Shown here: in pieces, positions 1-10,115 of the stretch
Layout of the letters: every line of letters starts with the position of its first letter
Position numbering within the stretch: position 1 is the first letter of the stretch
Assembly (NCBI RefSeq): GCF_011297335.1
Contig: NZ_JAAOTJ010000001.1
Location: 558,001-622,000 of the forward strand
DNA: 64,000 nucleotides
Direction: 5' to 3'
Source of the DNA: Catellatospora methionotrophica
GTDB taxonomy: Bacteria > Actinomycetota > Actinomycetes > Mycobacteriales > Micromonosporaceae
Position numbers and translations under genes: made by a program
The notes under the pieces: model-generated
Databases searched by the model: none
What the model was told of the DNA's origin: nothing
Seen by the model: only the letters and a program-made list of their open reading frames with translations

Positions 1-647
1 TGCGCGGCCAGGCGCTGCCAGCCGGCGGTGTCCCGAGGCGGTGCGCCCTGCTGCCCGCTCAGGTGCCACGCCTCGCCCTCGTTCACCACCAGCACGTCGA
101 CGGCCGCCAGCAGCTCGGCGAACACGGGGTCCATCACCTTCGGCAGCGGAGCGGCGTTGAGCAGCACCGTCGCTCCCGCCGCGCGCGCCAGCAGGGCCGC
201 GTCCAGGCAGGTGGCGAGCGGGATCTCCAGCTGCAGCAGCAGCACCGCGCCCGGTGACAGCAGCTGCGGCAGCTGGGCGGTCAGCGGCTGGCCGTCGAGC
301 AGCTCGTTCGCGCCGGGAGCGACGACGATCGTGTTCTCCCCCGCACCCTCCACCACGATCATGGCCAGCCCCGTTGCCGCGCCGTCGATCGTGGTCAGGC
401 TCCCCGCGGGCAGCCCCTCAGCCTGCAGCGCGGTGCGCAGGTCCAGGCCGAACTGGTCCGCGCCGACCGCGGCGAACAGGATCGTGTCGGCCCCCATCCG
501 GCGCGCGGCGACGGCCTGGTTGCCGCCCTTGCCGCCGGGCCGGAAGGAGACCTCCGAGCCCAGCACGGTCTCGCCCGGATCGGGCAGGTGCGACACCGCC
601 ACGGTCAGGTCGAGGTTGACGCTGCCGACCACCGCCACCCTGGTCAT
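1..647 (-). CDS. rbsK: Ribokinase (PfkB family), C-terminus beyond left edge
   Basis: Cytoplasmic sugar kinase that should phosphorylate ribose, or a similar pentose, at O5 with ATP. The frame runs off the left edge, so only the first 215 residues are present. They start MTRVAVVGSVNLDL and contain the ribokinase N-terminal signature GGKGGNQA at residues 38-45. The C-terminal catalytic Asp and ATP-site motif GAGD lie outside the window. The ATG overlaps the stop of the upstream LacI-type regulator by four bases (ATGA), so the two are co-transcribed and translationally coupled. Regulator plus ribokinase suggests the end of a ribose-type uptake operon whose transporter would lie further left. 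The family is clear; the exact sugar is inference. Confidence 0.88.
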   Translation of the reverse strand, partial: MTRVAVVGSVNLDLTVAVSHLPDPGETVLGSEVSFRPGGKGGNQAVAARRMGADTILFAAVGADQFGLDLRTALQAEGLPAGSLTTIDGAATGLAMIVVEGAGENTIVVAPGANELLDGQPLTAQLPQLLSPGAVLLLQLEIPLATCLDAALLARAAGATVLLNAAPLPKVMDPVFAELLAAVDVLVVNEGEAWHLSGQQGAPPRDTAGWQRLAA

Positions 648-1702
648 CGTTTCCCCATTTCGTTCGTACTGGTCGGTGCGCTGGCGCGGCCGCCGCCGGG
701 CGGGTCGTCGCAGCCGCACGAGCCGCGGGCGAGCAGTTCGACAGGCAGCACCTGCGGCTGCTGTTCGGTGCCCGCGAGCTGCCCGAGCAGGTGGTCCATG
801 GCCACCCGGCCGAGCTGCGGGAAGGGCTGCACCATCGTGGTGAGCCCCGGAGTCGTGAACGCCCCCGGCGCGATGCCGTCGAACGAGGCCAGGGCCACGT
901 CGGTGGGGCAGCCGAGGCCCAGCTCGGCGATGGCCCGCAGGGCTCCGATCGCCTGCTGGTCGCTGGCGGCGAAGATCGCGTCCGGGCGGTCGCGCGGGTC
1001 GGCGAGGATCGCCCGGGTCGACTCGTACCCGGCGCGGCGGCCGAACGGCGCGTGCCAGGCGAGCATGTCGGCGGGGCGTACCCCGGCCGCGGTCAGCGCG
1101 TCGCGCCACCCGGCGACGCGGTCGGTGGCGGGCATGACGTCGCGCGGCCCGGCGATGCAGGCGATGCGGGTGCGGCCGTGGGCGAGCAGGTGCTCGACCG
1201 CGACCCGCGCGCCGCCCCGGTTGTCGACCAGCACCGCCGGGGCGGTGGCCCCGTCGACCTGCCGGTCCAGCGACACCCACGGCACCCGCGAGCGCTCCAG
1301 CTCCTCCAGGCAGCCGACCGGGCCGTGTGCCGGGACGAGGAACAGCCCGTCGACCTGGCGGGCCAGGAAGGTACGCACGTAGGTGGTCTGGCGCTGGTCG
1401 TCCTCGGCGGCGTTGCCGATCAGCAGCGTGTAGCCGCGGGCGAACGCCTCCTCCTCGATGGCGCGGGCCAGCTCGGCGAAGAACGGGTTCGCGTTGTCGG
1501 GCACCACCAGCCCGAGGGTCATGGTGCGGTTCATGCGCAGCGACCGGGCGATGCCGTTGGGCCGGTAGCCGAGCTGCTCGATCGCGGCCAGCACCTTCGC
1601 ACGGGTGTGCGCGGCGACCGGGCGTCCCCCGTTGAGGACATAGCTGACGACAGCCGGCGATGTTCCTGCCAGCTTCGCCACGTCAGCGCGCCGTACCGTC
1701 AC
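644..1702 (-). CDS. LacI-family transcriptional regulator (RbsR-like)
   Basis: A 352-residue repressor with an N-terminal LacI helix-turn-helix (RRADVAKLAGTSPAVVSYVL), a hinge helix, and a periplasmic-binding-protein-like effector domain (GLVVPDNANPFFAELA; DQQAIGALRA). The GTG at 1702 is chosen because GGAGG sits seven bases upstream of it; an upstream in-frame GTG at 1720 would place that ribosome binding site inside the gene. Downstream it overlaps the ribokinase start by four bases, so the likely effector is ribose, ribose phosphate or a related pentose. The last residues (GSCGCDDPPGGG) are low complexity. Autoregulation is probable; a candidate palindrome lies just upstream. Confidence 0.9.
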   Translation of the reverse strand: MTVRRADVAKLAGTSPAVVSYVLNGGRPVAAHTRAKVLAAIEQLGYRPNGIARSLRMNRTMTLGLVVPDNANPFFAELARAIEEEAFARGYTLLIGNAAEDDQRQTTYVRTFLARQVDGLFLVPAHGPVGCLEELERSRVPWVSLDRQVDGATAPAVLVDNRGGARVAVEHLLAHGRTRIACIAGPRDVMPATDRVAGWRDALTAAGVRPADMLAWHAPFGRRAGYESTRAILADPRDRPDAIFAASDQQAIGALRAIAELGLGCPTDVALASFDGIAPGAFTTPGLTTMVQPFPQLGRVAMDHLLGQLAGTEQQPQVLPVELLARGSCGCDDPPGGGRASAPTSTNEMGKR

Positions 1703-1766
1703 TCCAACCTCCGTCAACACGAGTTGCGTTTCAGCGAGGTTGCCAGGATGTGACTAGCGGATGTGG

Positions 1767-1774
1767 TTGCGCAA
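1767..1774. promoter_or_regulatory. Candidate operator upstream of the LacI regulator
   Basis: TTGCGCAA is a perfect 8-bp palindrome with the central CpG expected of LacI-family sites. It lies about 65 bp upstream of the regulator start. Short palindromes are common in GC-rich DNA, so this is only a candidate. Confidence 0.3.
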
Positions 1775-1941
1775 TACGTGTTGATAGCTGTTACCTGACC
1801 GAGACAACGGATCTTGTCGATCGCTGTGCTGGACCCGCTCGTCTGCCGTACGCCGTCCGATCGTGCCTGGTCGGGCCGTCGCGCCGAAAGCGCAGGTCAG
1901 GAGCGGGAGACGTCCGGGCCGTTACGGCCGGCGGAACGTGT

Positions 1942-2060
1942 CTAGCCGGACAGGTAGGTGCCGGGGTGCGGCCGGTGGCGCGGCGGAACGCGGCGATGAA
2001 GGCACTGGTCTTGCGGCAGCCGACTTCGCGGGAGGCTCCACCGCGAAAGATCGCTGTTTA
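1942..2060 (-). pseudogene. AraC-family regulator, C-terminal helix-turn-helix relic
   Basis: The minus strand encodes REVGCRKTSAFIAAFRRATG followed by RTP, which matches the second helix-turn-helix and tail of AraC/XylS regulators. A one-base shift near 1962 restores the usual end GTYLSG followed by TAG at 1944-1942. A second frame change near 2030 restores an upstream stretch of the type DLS...LPRE. Nothing of the first helix-turn-helix or the ligand domain can be seen above position 2060. It is a small remnant with at least two frameshifts. The family call rests on the SAFIAAFRRATG block, which is highly characteristic. Confidence 0.7.
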
Positions 2061-2453
2061 GTGTCGGCATGCGTGGTCAGACAGCACAAGATGGCACGAA
2101 AGGCGATCTTGAAACCGGCCGTAGCGGCTCCACCGACGGAAGCGGCACGAACGGGCGCAGCGGCGCCCTAACCCGTGCATGATCGCTCGACTTGCCAGGC
2201 AATCGGGCGGAACCGTCCCCAAGATACGCACGGGTGGGGGGCGAGGCTACTGGGCCGAGGGCCGCACCGGGCTCGACTGATCGGCGCATGCCACCGGGAA
2301 AGGCAACCTTCCGGTCAGGACCTCCGATGGGACGGTCCGGTGCGGTCGACGCCTGACTGTGCCGTGACCACACCGGGAGCGGTGTTCGAAGCCGGAGAGC
2401 GGAACGAGGAACGGGGCGACGCACCTCGACCCACCTTGAGCTACCTCCATCTA

Positions 2454-2467
2454 TGTTAGCGCTCACA
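2454..2467. promoter_or_regulatory. Orphan LacI-type operator TGTTAGCGCTCACA
   Basis: A 14-bp inverted repeat with one mismatch around the core AGCGCT. It fits the TGnnAGCGCTnnCA pattern of sugar-responsive LacI regulators in actinomycetes such as CebR. No gene start is adjacent; the nearest downstream gene on the plus strand is the AbfB-sigma gene 455 bp away. The second LacI gene in the window, at 60 kb, has a related palindrome. Confidence 0.5.
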
Positions 2468-2921
2468 TCACTGCGCCTGGTTCGGCGACGTCCAGAGCAG
2501 TCGAGCAACGGTGGAATGCGACCGGAGCCGACGCGGGCACGCCGATCCGGTATGCGCCGAGACTGCCAGAGTCCCCCTCCGTTCTCAAGTGGGCAGTCAC
2601 CGTCCCCCTGCCGCGGAATGGTCTGGGCAATCCGCTTTCGTGGCACGTATCACCAGGTGGAGACCCGCAGGAAGCATCCCGAATAGCTGCCGAAACGAAG
2701 TGGACATCAGCCACGGCGACCACTTTGATCGAGCCTGCATAACGTTTATCACCACATGCTTTCCGGCGTGTCGCGCCCAGATCGTTGTCGAGAAAAGTCG
2801 TTATGCGGCAACCCGACGTGAAGTCGCACCTGGTGACGGTTGCCCGAACCACGCACGGCCGCCTTGACGGGACGACCGCCGTCAGCCAAAGTCAACTCCC
2901 CCGATCCGCCACGACAGCGAT

Positions 2922-4463
2922 ATGGACATGCCGACCAGCAGCCCCGACGACGCCGCACTCGTCACCGCGGCGCAAGCCGGCGACCGGCGCGCGCTCGAAG
3001 CTCTACTCGACGCCTACCTGCCGTTCGTCTACACCATCGTGCGCCGGGCTCTGGACGCCGACCCCGACGCGGACGACGTGGTTCAGGAGACCATGGTCCG
3101 CGCCGTCCGCGAGCTGCGCGGCCTGCGCGACCCGTACACCTTCCGGGCCTGGCTGGGCACGATCGCCGTGCGCCAGGTGAGCACCCACCTGCAGCGGCGG
3201 CGTACGCCGCGGCCCGACGGCGATCTCGACGCCCTGACCGGGGTAGCCGACGTGCACGCGTCCTTCGAGGACCTGGCGGTGCTGCGGCTGGGCATCGCCG
3301 CGCAGCGTCGGCAGGCGGCGCGGGCGGCCCAGTGGCTGGAGACCGACGACCGCGTGCTGCTGTCGCTGTGGTGGCTGGAGGTCGCGGGCGGCTTGACGCG
3401 CACAGAGCTGGCGTCAGCGGCCGGCGTCAGCGTCGCCCACGCCGGGGTCCGGGTGCAGCGCATGCGCCAGCAACTGGAACAGTGCCGCGTTTTCGTCGCG
3501 GCCCTGGACCGGCGGCCCCGCTGTGCCGGGCTCGACGACGTGGTGACCGGCTGGGACGGCGTACCGGCCTCGGCCTGGCGCAAGCGCTTGACCCGGCACG
3601 TTCTCGCCTGCGCCGACTGCGCGGCCGGCAGCGGCGATCTGGTCGCCGCCGAGCGGCTGCTCACCGGGCTCGCCGTGCTGCCCGTGCCGCTGGCGCTGGC
3701 CGCGGCCGTGCTCGGCAAGGGCGCCACGGCCGCCGCGACCTCATCGGCGACGCTGGCCGCCACCAAGGCGGGCGTGCTCGGCCACCTGGCGAAGGTGTTC
3801 GCCGCCGCGCCGGTGACGGCCACCGCCGCGACCGGGTCCGTGGTCGCCGCGGCCACGGTCGCCGTGATCGCCTGGCCCGCGGCAGCGCCGCCATCGCCCC
3901 CGGCGGCCGCCGCGCCGCCGCCTGCGGCCACGACGGCCGCACCCGCGATCCCGGCCGTGCCGCGCCCGTCGGCGACCCGCCCGAGTCCCACGCCGAGCCG
4001 GGTGCAGCCGAGCCCGGCACGCGCGCTGACGGCCGGGCCGGTGTCGCTGGAGGCCGGCGGCGGACCCGGCCTGTACGTCACCACCGCCGACAGCGTGGGC
4101 GTGCTCGCCGCGCTGTCGGCCGCGAGCGCCTCCGCGGCACGGGAGCAGGCGACCTTCGAGGTCGTCGCCGGGCTGAACGATCCGAAGTGCTTATCCTTGC
4201 GGTCGGCTGACGGGCGGTATCTGCGCCACCTGTCGTGGCGGCTGCGGCTGGACGAGCGGATCGACACCGCACTGTTCCGCGGCGACGCCACCTTCTGCGT
4301 ACGCCCGGTGGCCGGGACCGGCACGGTCCAGCTGGAGTCGTCGAACTATCCGGGCTGGTTCATGCACCGGCGCGGCGGTCAGCTGTGGGTCGACCAGAAC
4401 GACGGATCGGCGGCGTTCCGGGCCGACAGCGCGTTCCGGGTCCGGACGCCGCTGACCGCCTAG
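2922..4463 (+). CDS. ECF sigma factor fused to zinc motif, TM helix and AbfB domain
   Basis: A 513-residue one-piece regulator. Residues about 14-85 are sigma region 2 (DADDVVQETMVRAVREL) and about 137-187 are region 4 with its helix-turn-helix (LTRTELASAAGVSVAHAGVRV). Next comes an anti-sigma-like zinc motif H226-x3-C230-x2-C233. A hydrophobic stretch at 247-260 and a clear membrane helix at about 296-318 follow. A Pro/Ala/Ser/Thr linker leads to a three-repeat AbfB (CBM42-type) beta-trefoil at 374-510, with the repeat hallmarks LESSNYPGWFMHRRGGQL and FRGDATF. AbfB domains bind arabinofuranose. The predicted topology is sigma domain inside and sugar-binding domain outside. The next three genes degrade arabinoxylan, so it may switch them on when side-chain arabinose is bound. 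The domains are seen; the signalling role is inference. Confidence 0.88.
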   Translation: MDMPTSSPDDAALVTAAQAGDRRALEALLDAYLPFVYTIVRRALDADPDADDVVQETMVRAVRELRGLRDPYTFRAWLGTIAVRQVSTHLQRRRTPRPDGDLDALTGVADVHASFEDLAVLRLGIAAQRRQAARAAQWLETDDRVLLSLWWLEVAGGLTRTELASAAGVSVAHAGVRVQRMRQQLEQCRVFVAALDRRPRCAGLDDVVTGWDGVPASAWRKRLTRHVLACADCAAGSGDLVAAERLLTGLAVLPVPLALAAAVLGKGATAAATSSATLAATKAGVLGHLAKVFAAAPVTATAATGSVVAAATVAVIAWPAAAPPSPPAAAAPPPAATTAAPAIPAVPRPSATRPSPTPSRVQPSPARALTAGPVSLEAGGGPGLYVTTADSVGVLAALSAASASAAREQATFEVVAGLNDPKCLSLRSADGRYLRHLSWRLRLDERIDTALFRGDATFCVRPVAGTGTVQLESSNYPGWFMHRRGGQLWVDQNDGSAAFRADSAFRVRTPLTA

Positions 4464-4742
4464 CGGCAAGAAATGCGATTGAAACATTTTCGGTCGTCTT
4501 GACGCCCGGCATGTTATCGGTCACATTCGACTGACGGACAGCAGGCGCGTGACACACGCAGCGCCTCGGCCACCGCCCGGAGCGGGCGGCGTCTTCCATG
4601 ACGCGCTCCACGGTGACCTGTGACCGTCGATTCCCCCTGCAGCACCGTGGACGGCCGTCCTGACACCCGCGCGGCCTACGACGGCGCCGCGTCGCGCCCT
4701 CGACCTGCCCTTTTCGTCCCGACTGATTCCAAGGAGGATGCC

Positions 4743-6269
4743 GTGACCGGCATCATCACCCGCACCCCGCCCACTGCCCGACGACGATCGTGGCAAGCCG
4801 TGCTGACCATGGCGGTGGTCACCGTACTGGCGAGCACCGGCATCGCCGTCGTCGCCGGCACCAGCGCGCAGGCCGCCACCGTGGACACCAGCGCCTGGTA
4901 CGTCCTGGTCAACCGCAACAGCGGCAAAGCCCTGGACGTGTACAACTTCTCCACCGCCGACGGCGGCCGCATCACCCAGTGGACCCGGGGCACCGCCAAC
5001 AACCAGCAGTGGCAGTTCGTCGACTCCGGCAGCGGCTACTACCGCCTCAGGTCCCGCCACTCGGGCAAGGTCCTCGACGTCTACAACTTCTCCACCGCCA
5101 ACGGCGGAGCCGTCGTCCAGTGGGCCGACCTGAACGGGACCAACCAGCAGTGGCGGCTGGCCGACTCGACCGACGGCTACGTCCGGTTCATCAACCGCAA
5201 CAGCAACCGGGCCCTGGAGGTGCAGGGCGCGTCGACCGCCGACGGAGCCAACATCGTCCAGTACGACGACTGGGGCGGCAACAACCAGCAGTGGCAGCTC
5301 GTCCGGGTCGGGTCCAACCCGACGCCGAGCCCGAGCGCGTCGTCGTCACCGCCGCCGGGCGGCTGCTCCCTGCCGTCGTCCTACCGGTGGACGTCGACGG
5401 GTTCGCTGGCCAACCCGAAATCGGGCTGGGTGTCGCTGAAGGACTTCACGTACGCGCCCTACAACGGCCGTCACCTGGTCTACGCCACCACGCACGACAA
5501 CGGGCCGAGCTGGGGCTCGATGAACTTCAGCCTGTTCACGAACTGGTCCGACATGGCCTCGGCCAGCCAGAACACCATGTCGTCGGGCACTGTCGCACCC
5601 TCGCTGTTCTACTTCGCCCCGCGCAACATCTGGATCCTGGCCTACCAGTGGGGCCCGACCGCGTTCTCCTACCGGACCTCCAGCGACCCCACCAACCCCA
5701 ACGGCTGGTCGTCGGCGCAGACCCTGTTCTCCGGCAGCATCTCCGGCTCCGGCACGGGACCGATCGACCAGGCGGTCATCGGTGACAGCACGAACATGTA
5801 CCTGTTCTTCGCCGGGGACAACGGCAAGATCTACCGGGCGAGCATGCCGATCGGCAACTTCCCCGGCAGCTTCGGCTCGACCTCCACGGTCATCATGAGC
5901 GACTCGACGAACAACCTGTTCGAAGCCGTCCAGGTGTACAAGGTCGCCGGGCAGAACCAGTACCTCATGATCGTCGAGGCGATCGGCTCGCAGGGCCGGT
6001 ACTTCCGCTCCTTCACCGCCACCAGCCTCGGCGGCTCGTGGACCCCGCAGGCCGCCAGCGAGAGCAACCCGTTCGCGGGCAAGGCCAACAGCGGAGCCAC
6101 CTGGACCAACGACATCAGCCACGGTGAGCTGCTGCGCAGCAACGCCGACCAGACCATGACCATCGACCCCTGCAACCTGCAGCTGCTCTACCAGGGTCGC
6201 TCGCCCAACTCCGGCGGCGACTACGGTCTGCTGCCCTACCGGCCCGGCCTGCTCACCCTGCAGCGCTGA
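4743..6269 (+). CDS. Secreted GH62 alpha-L-arabinofuranosidase with N-terminal CBM13
   Basis: Removes arabinofuranosyl side chains from arabinoxylan outside the cell. The GTG at 4743 is preceded by AAGGAGGATGCC; in-frame codons further upstream lack a ribosome binding site. The 508-residue product has a Sec signal ending AQA before ATVDTS, a CBM13/ricin-type lectin module with three QxW repeats (about 47-189), a Pro/Ser/Thr linker and a GH62 five-blade propeller (about 203-508). Putative catalytic residues are D234 (SLKDFT), D342 (PIDQAV) and E394 (LFEAVQ), spaced as in known GH62 enzymes. The first 190 codons and the ribosome binding site are near-duplicates of the GH43 gene at 7972. It has its own terminator. 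Confidence 0.93.
   Translation: MTGIITRTPPTARRRSWQAVLTMAVVTVLASTGIAVVAGTSAQAATVDTSAWYVLVNRNSGKALDVYNFSTADGGRITQWTRGTANNQQWQFVDSGSGYYRLRSRHSGKVLDVYNFSTANGGAVVQWADLNGTNQQWRLADSTDGYVRFINRNSNRALEVQGASTADGANIVQYDDWGGNNQQWQLVRVGSNPTPSPSASSSPPPGGCSLPSSYRWTSTGSLANPKSGWVSLKDFTYAPYNGRHLVYATTHDNGPSWGSMNFSLFTNWSDMASASQNTMSSGTVAPSLFYFAPRNIWILAYQWGPTAFSYRTSSDPTNPNGWSSAQTLFSGSISGSGTGPIDQAVIGDSTNMYLFFAGDNGKIYRASMPIGNFPGSFGSTSTVIMSDSTNNLFEAVQVYKVAGQNQYLMIVEAIGSQGRYFRSFTATSLGGSWTPQAASESNPFAGKANSGATWTNDISHGELLRSNADQTMTIDPCNLQLLYQGRSPNSGGDYGLLPYRPGLLTLQR
4881..5310 (+). repeat. CBM13 module, copy A (in GH62)
   Basis: First of three near-identical DNA copies encoding a ricin-type lectin domain; the others are at 7515-7940 and 8110-8540. 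Identity with copy C extends upstream through the signal peptide end and also covers the ribosome binding site and first codons, pointing to recent duplication or gene conversion. Confidence 0.9.
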
Positions 6270-7943
<1,674 letters not shown>

Positions 7944-7971
7944 CCCACGTCATCTCGGACAGGAGGATGCC

Positions 7972-10068
7972 GTGACCGGCATCGGCACCACCCCGCAGGC
8001 GCGCCCACCGCGCAGAGCCTGGCGCACGACCCTGGCCGGCGCCCTGGTCACCGTGCTGGCAGCCACCGGCCTGGCCGTCGTCGCCACCACCGGCGCGCAG
8101 GCCGCCACCGTGGACACCAGCGCCTGGTACGTCCTGGTCAACCGCAACAGCGGCAAAGCCCTGGACGTGTACAACTTCTCCACCGCCGACGGCGGCCGCA
8201 TCACCCAGTGGACCCGGGGCACCGCCAACAACCAGCAGTGGCAGTTCGTCGACTCCGGCAACGGCTACTACCGGATCAAGTCCCGCCACTCCGGCAAGGT
8301 CCTCGACGTCTACAACCTCTCCACGGCCAACGGGGCGTCGGTCGTGCAGTGGGCCGACGGCAACGGGACCAACCAGCAGTGGCGGCTGGCCGACTCGACC
8401 GACGGCTACGTCCGGTTCATCAACCGCAACAGCAACAAGGCCCTGGAGGTGCAGGGCGCGTCGACCGCCGACGGAGCCAACATCGTCCAGTACGACGACT
8501 GGGGCGGCAACAACCAGCAGTGGCAGCTCGTGCCGGTCGGCAGCACGCCGCCGCCGTCCAGCCCGCCGCCGGGCGGGACCTTCACCAACCCGGTGCTGTG
8601 GCAGGACTTCGCCGACATCGACATCATCCGGGTCGGCGACGCCTACTACTACTCCGCCTCCACCATGCACTACTCACCCGGCGCGCCGATCCTGCGCTCG
8701 TACGACCTGGTCAACTGGGAGTTCGCCGGGCACTCGGTGCCGGTGCTCGACCATTCGAGCGCGTACAACCTCAGCGGCGGGCGCGCCTACGTCAAGGGCA
8801 TCTGGGCGTCGACGCTGAACTACCGCCCCTCCAACAGCACGTTCTACTGGATGGGCTGCATGGAGTTCAACAAGACCTACGTCTACACGGCCTCGGCCGT
8901 CGACGGGACCTGGTCGAAACGTTCCACGATCAACAACTGCTACTACGACGCGGGGCTGCTCGTCGACGACAACGACACGATGTACGTCGCGTACGGCAAC
9001 AGCAACATCAGCGTCGCGCAGCTGTCGGCCGACGGGCTCAGCCAGGTCCGCACCCAGCAGGTCTTCAGCACCCCGTCATCGGTCGGCACCCTGGAGGGGG
9101 CCCGGTTCTACAAGCGCAACGGCAGCTACTACATCTTCCTCACCCGGCCCGCCAACGGGCAGTACATCCTCAAGTCGTCCAGCCCGTTCGGCCCGTACAC
9201 GATGCAGCAACTGCTGCTCAACCTGCCCGGACCTGTCTCCGGCGGCGGCGTGCCCCACCAGGGCGGCCTCGTCCAAACCCAGAACGGCGCCTGGTACTAC
9301 ATGGCGTTCGTCGACTCCTACCCCGGCGGGCGCATCCCCGTGCTCGCCCCCGTCACCTGGACCGCCGACGGCTGGCCGCAGATCCAGCTCGTCAACGGCG
9401 CCTGGGGCACCAGCTACCCCAAGCCGCTGACCACCCGCACGGTCAAACCGATGATCGGCACGGACACGTTCAGTGGCACGGCACTGGGACCCCAGTGGGA
9501 GTGGAACCACAACCCCGACACCAGCCGGTACGCCGTCAACAACGGTCTGCGCCTGCAGACCGCGACGGTCACCGGCGACCTCTACAGCGCCCGCAACACC
9601 CTCACGCACCGCATCCAGGGGCCGACCTCGACGGCCACGATCCAGCTCGACTACTCGACGATGCGCGACGGTGACCGGGCAGGCCTGGCGATGCTGCGCG
9701 ACTCCTCGGCGTGGATCGGCGTCAAACGCGACAACGGCACCACCCGCGTCGTCATGACCAACGGCCTGACCATGGACAGCAGCTGGAACACCACCGGCAC
9801 CGGCACCGGCACCGAGAACGCCTCGGCGGCGATCTCCGGCGGGCGGATCTGGCTGCGCGCCAACGCCGACATCAGACCCGGCAGCGGACGCCAGGCCCGC
9901 TTCTCCTACAGCACCGACGGGACCAACTTCACCTCGCTGGGCGCGGCGTTCACGCTCAACAACGCCTGGCAGTTCTTCATGGGCTACCGGTTCGCCATCT
10001 TCAACTACGCCACCCAGGCCCTAGGCGGCGCGGTGACGGTGTCCCGGTTCGACCTGACCACGCCCTGA
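7972..10068 (+). CDS. Secreted GH43 beta-xylosidase/arabinofuranosidase with N-terminal CBM13
   Basis: Exported glycosidase expected to act on xylo-oligomers or arabinosyl groups released by the preceding enzymes. The GTG start follows AGGAGGATGCC, the same ribosome binding site as the GH62 gene. The 698-residue product has a Sec signal (GAQA before ATVDTS), a CBM13 module (about 46-189), a short Pro/Ser linker, and a GH43 five-blade propeller from FTNPVLWQDFAD. The likely base Asp lies in QDFADIDII, the modulating Asp in CYYDAG and the acid Glu in TLEGARFYK. A C-terminal beta-sandwich (about 500-698, from GTDTFSGT) resembles the GH43 C2 domain. Xylosidase versus arabinofuranosidase specificity cannot be decided from sequence alone. 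Confidence 0.9.
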   Translation: MTGIGTTPQARPPRRAWRTTLAGALVTVLAATGLAVVATTGAQAATVDTSAWYVLVNRNSGKALDVYNFSTADGGRITQWTRGTANNQQWQFVDSGNGYYRIKSRHSGKVLDVYNLSTANGASVVQWADGNGTNQQWRLADSTDGYVRFINRNSNKALEVQGASTADGANIVQYDDWGGNNQQWQLVPVGSTPPPSSPPPGGTFTNPVLWQDFADIDIIRVGDAYYYSASTMHYSPGAPILRSYDLVNWEFAGHSVPVLDHSSAYNLSGGRAYVKGIWASTLNYRPSNSTFYWMGCMEFNKTYVYTASAVDGTWSKRSTINNCYYDAGLLVDDNDTMYVAYGNSNISVAQLSADGLSQVRTQQVFSTPSSVGTLEGARFYKRNGSYYIFLTRPANGQYILKSSSPFGPYTMQQLLLNLPGPVSGGGVPHQGGLVQTQNGAWYYMAFVDSYPGGRIPVLAPVTWTADGWPQIQLVNGAWGTSYPKPLTTRTVKPMIGTDTFSGTALGPQWEWNHNPDTSRYAVNNGLRLQTATVTGDLYSARNTLTHRIQGPTSTATIQLDYSTMRDGDRAGLAMLRDSSAWIGVKRDNGTTRVVMTNGLTMDSSWNTTGTGTGTENASAAISGGRIWLRANADIRPGSGRQARFSYSTDGTNFTSLGAAFTLNNAWQFFMGYRFAIFNYATQALGGAVTVSRFDLTTP
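8110..8540 (+). repeat. CBM13 module, copy C (in GH43)
   Basis: Third copy of the lectin-domain DNA, closest to copy A. The pair also share the ribosome binding site and the codons VTGI at the start, so the whole 5' end of the gene was copied. Confidence 0.9.
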
Positions 10069-10076
10069 ACGACGCT

Positions 10077-10110
10077 CGCACGCGGCTCGGCACCCGCCGA
10101 GCCGCGTGCG
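10077..10110. terminator. Bidirectional terminator between GH43 and the methyltransferase
   Basis: CGCACGCGGCTCGGC (10077-10091), a four-base loop and the perfect 15-bp complement (10096-10110). It lies between convergent genes and can serve both. Confidence 0.88.
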
Positions 10111-10115
10111 CCGCG

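Larger units (their letters stand above)
1703..2921. other. 1.2 kb gene-poor region
   Basis: No intact gene could be supported here, which is unusual in a window where most gaps are under 150 bp. Its recognisable contents are the candidate operator at 1767, an AraC-family relic at 1942-2060 and a LacI-type operator at 2454-2467. The stretch from about 2450 to 2820 is visibly less GC-rich than the neighbouring genes. Open frames exist on both strands, but their translations are Arg/Pro/Ser-rich and match nothing I recognise. The region looks like decayed DNA between the sugar operon and the hemicellulase locus. Confidence 0.6.

Noticed and set aside
2737-2806. 8-bp inverted repeat GCATAACG ... 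CGTTATGC
   Set aside because: Arms are short and 54 bp apart; expected by chance in a 1.2 kb AT-richer region.
4499-4527. TTGACG-N17-CACATT as a promoter of the GH62 gene
   Set aside because: The -10 is poor and it lies more than 200 bp from the start. No motif shared with the other hemicellulase promoters could be found, so the target promoter of the AbfB sigma factor remains unidentified.
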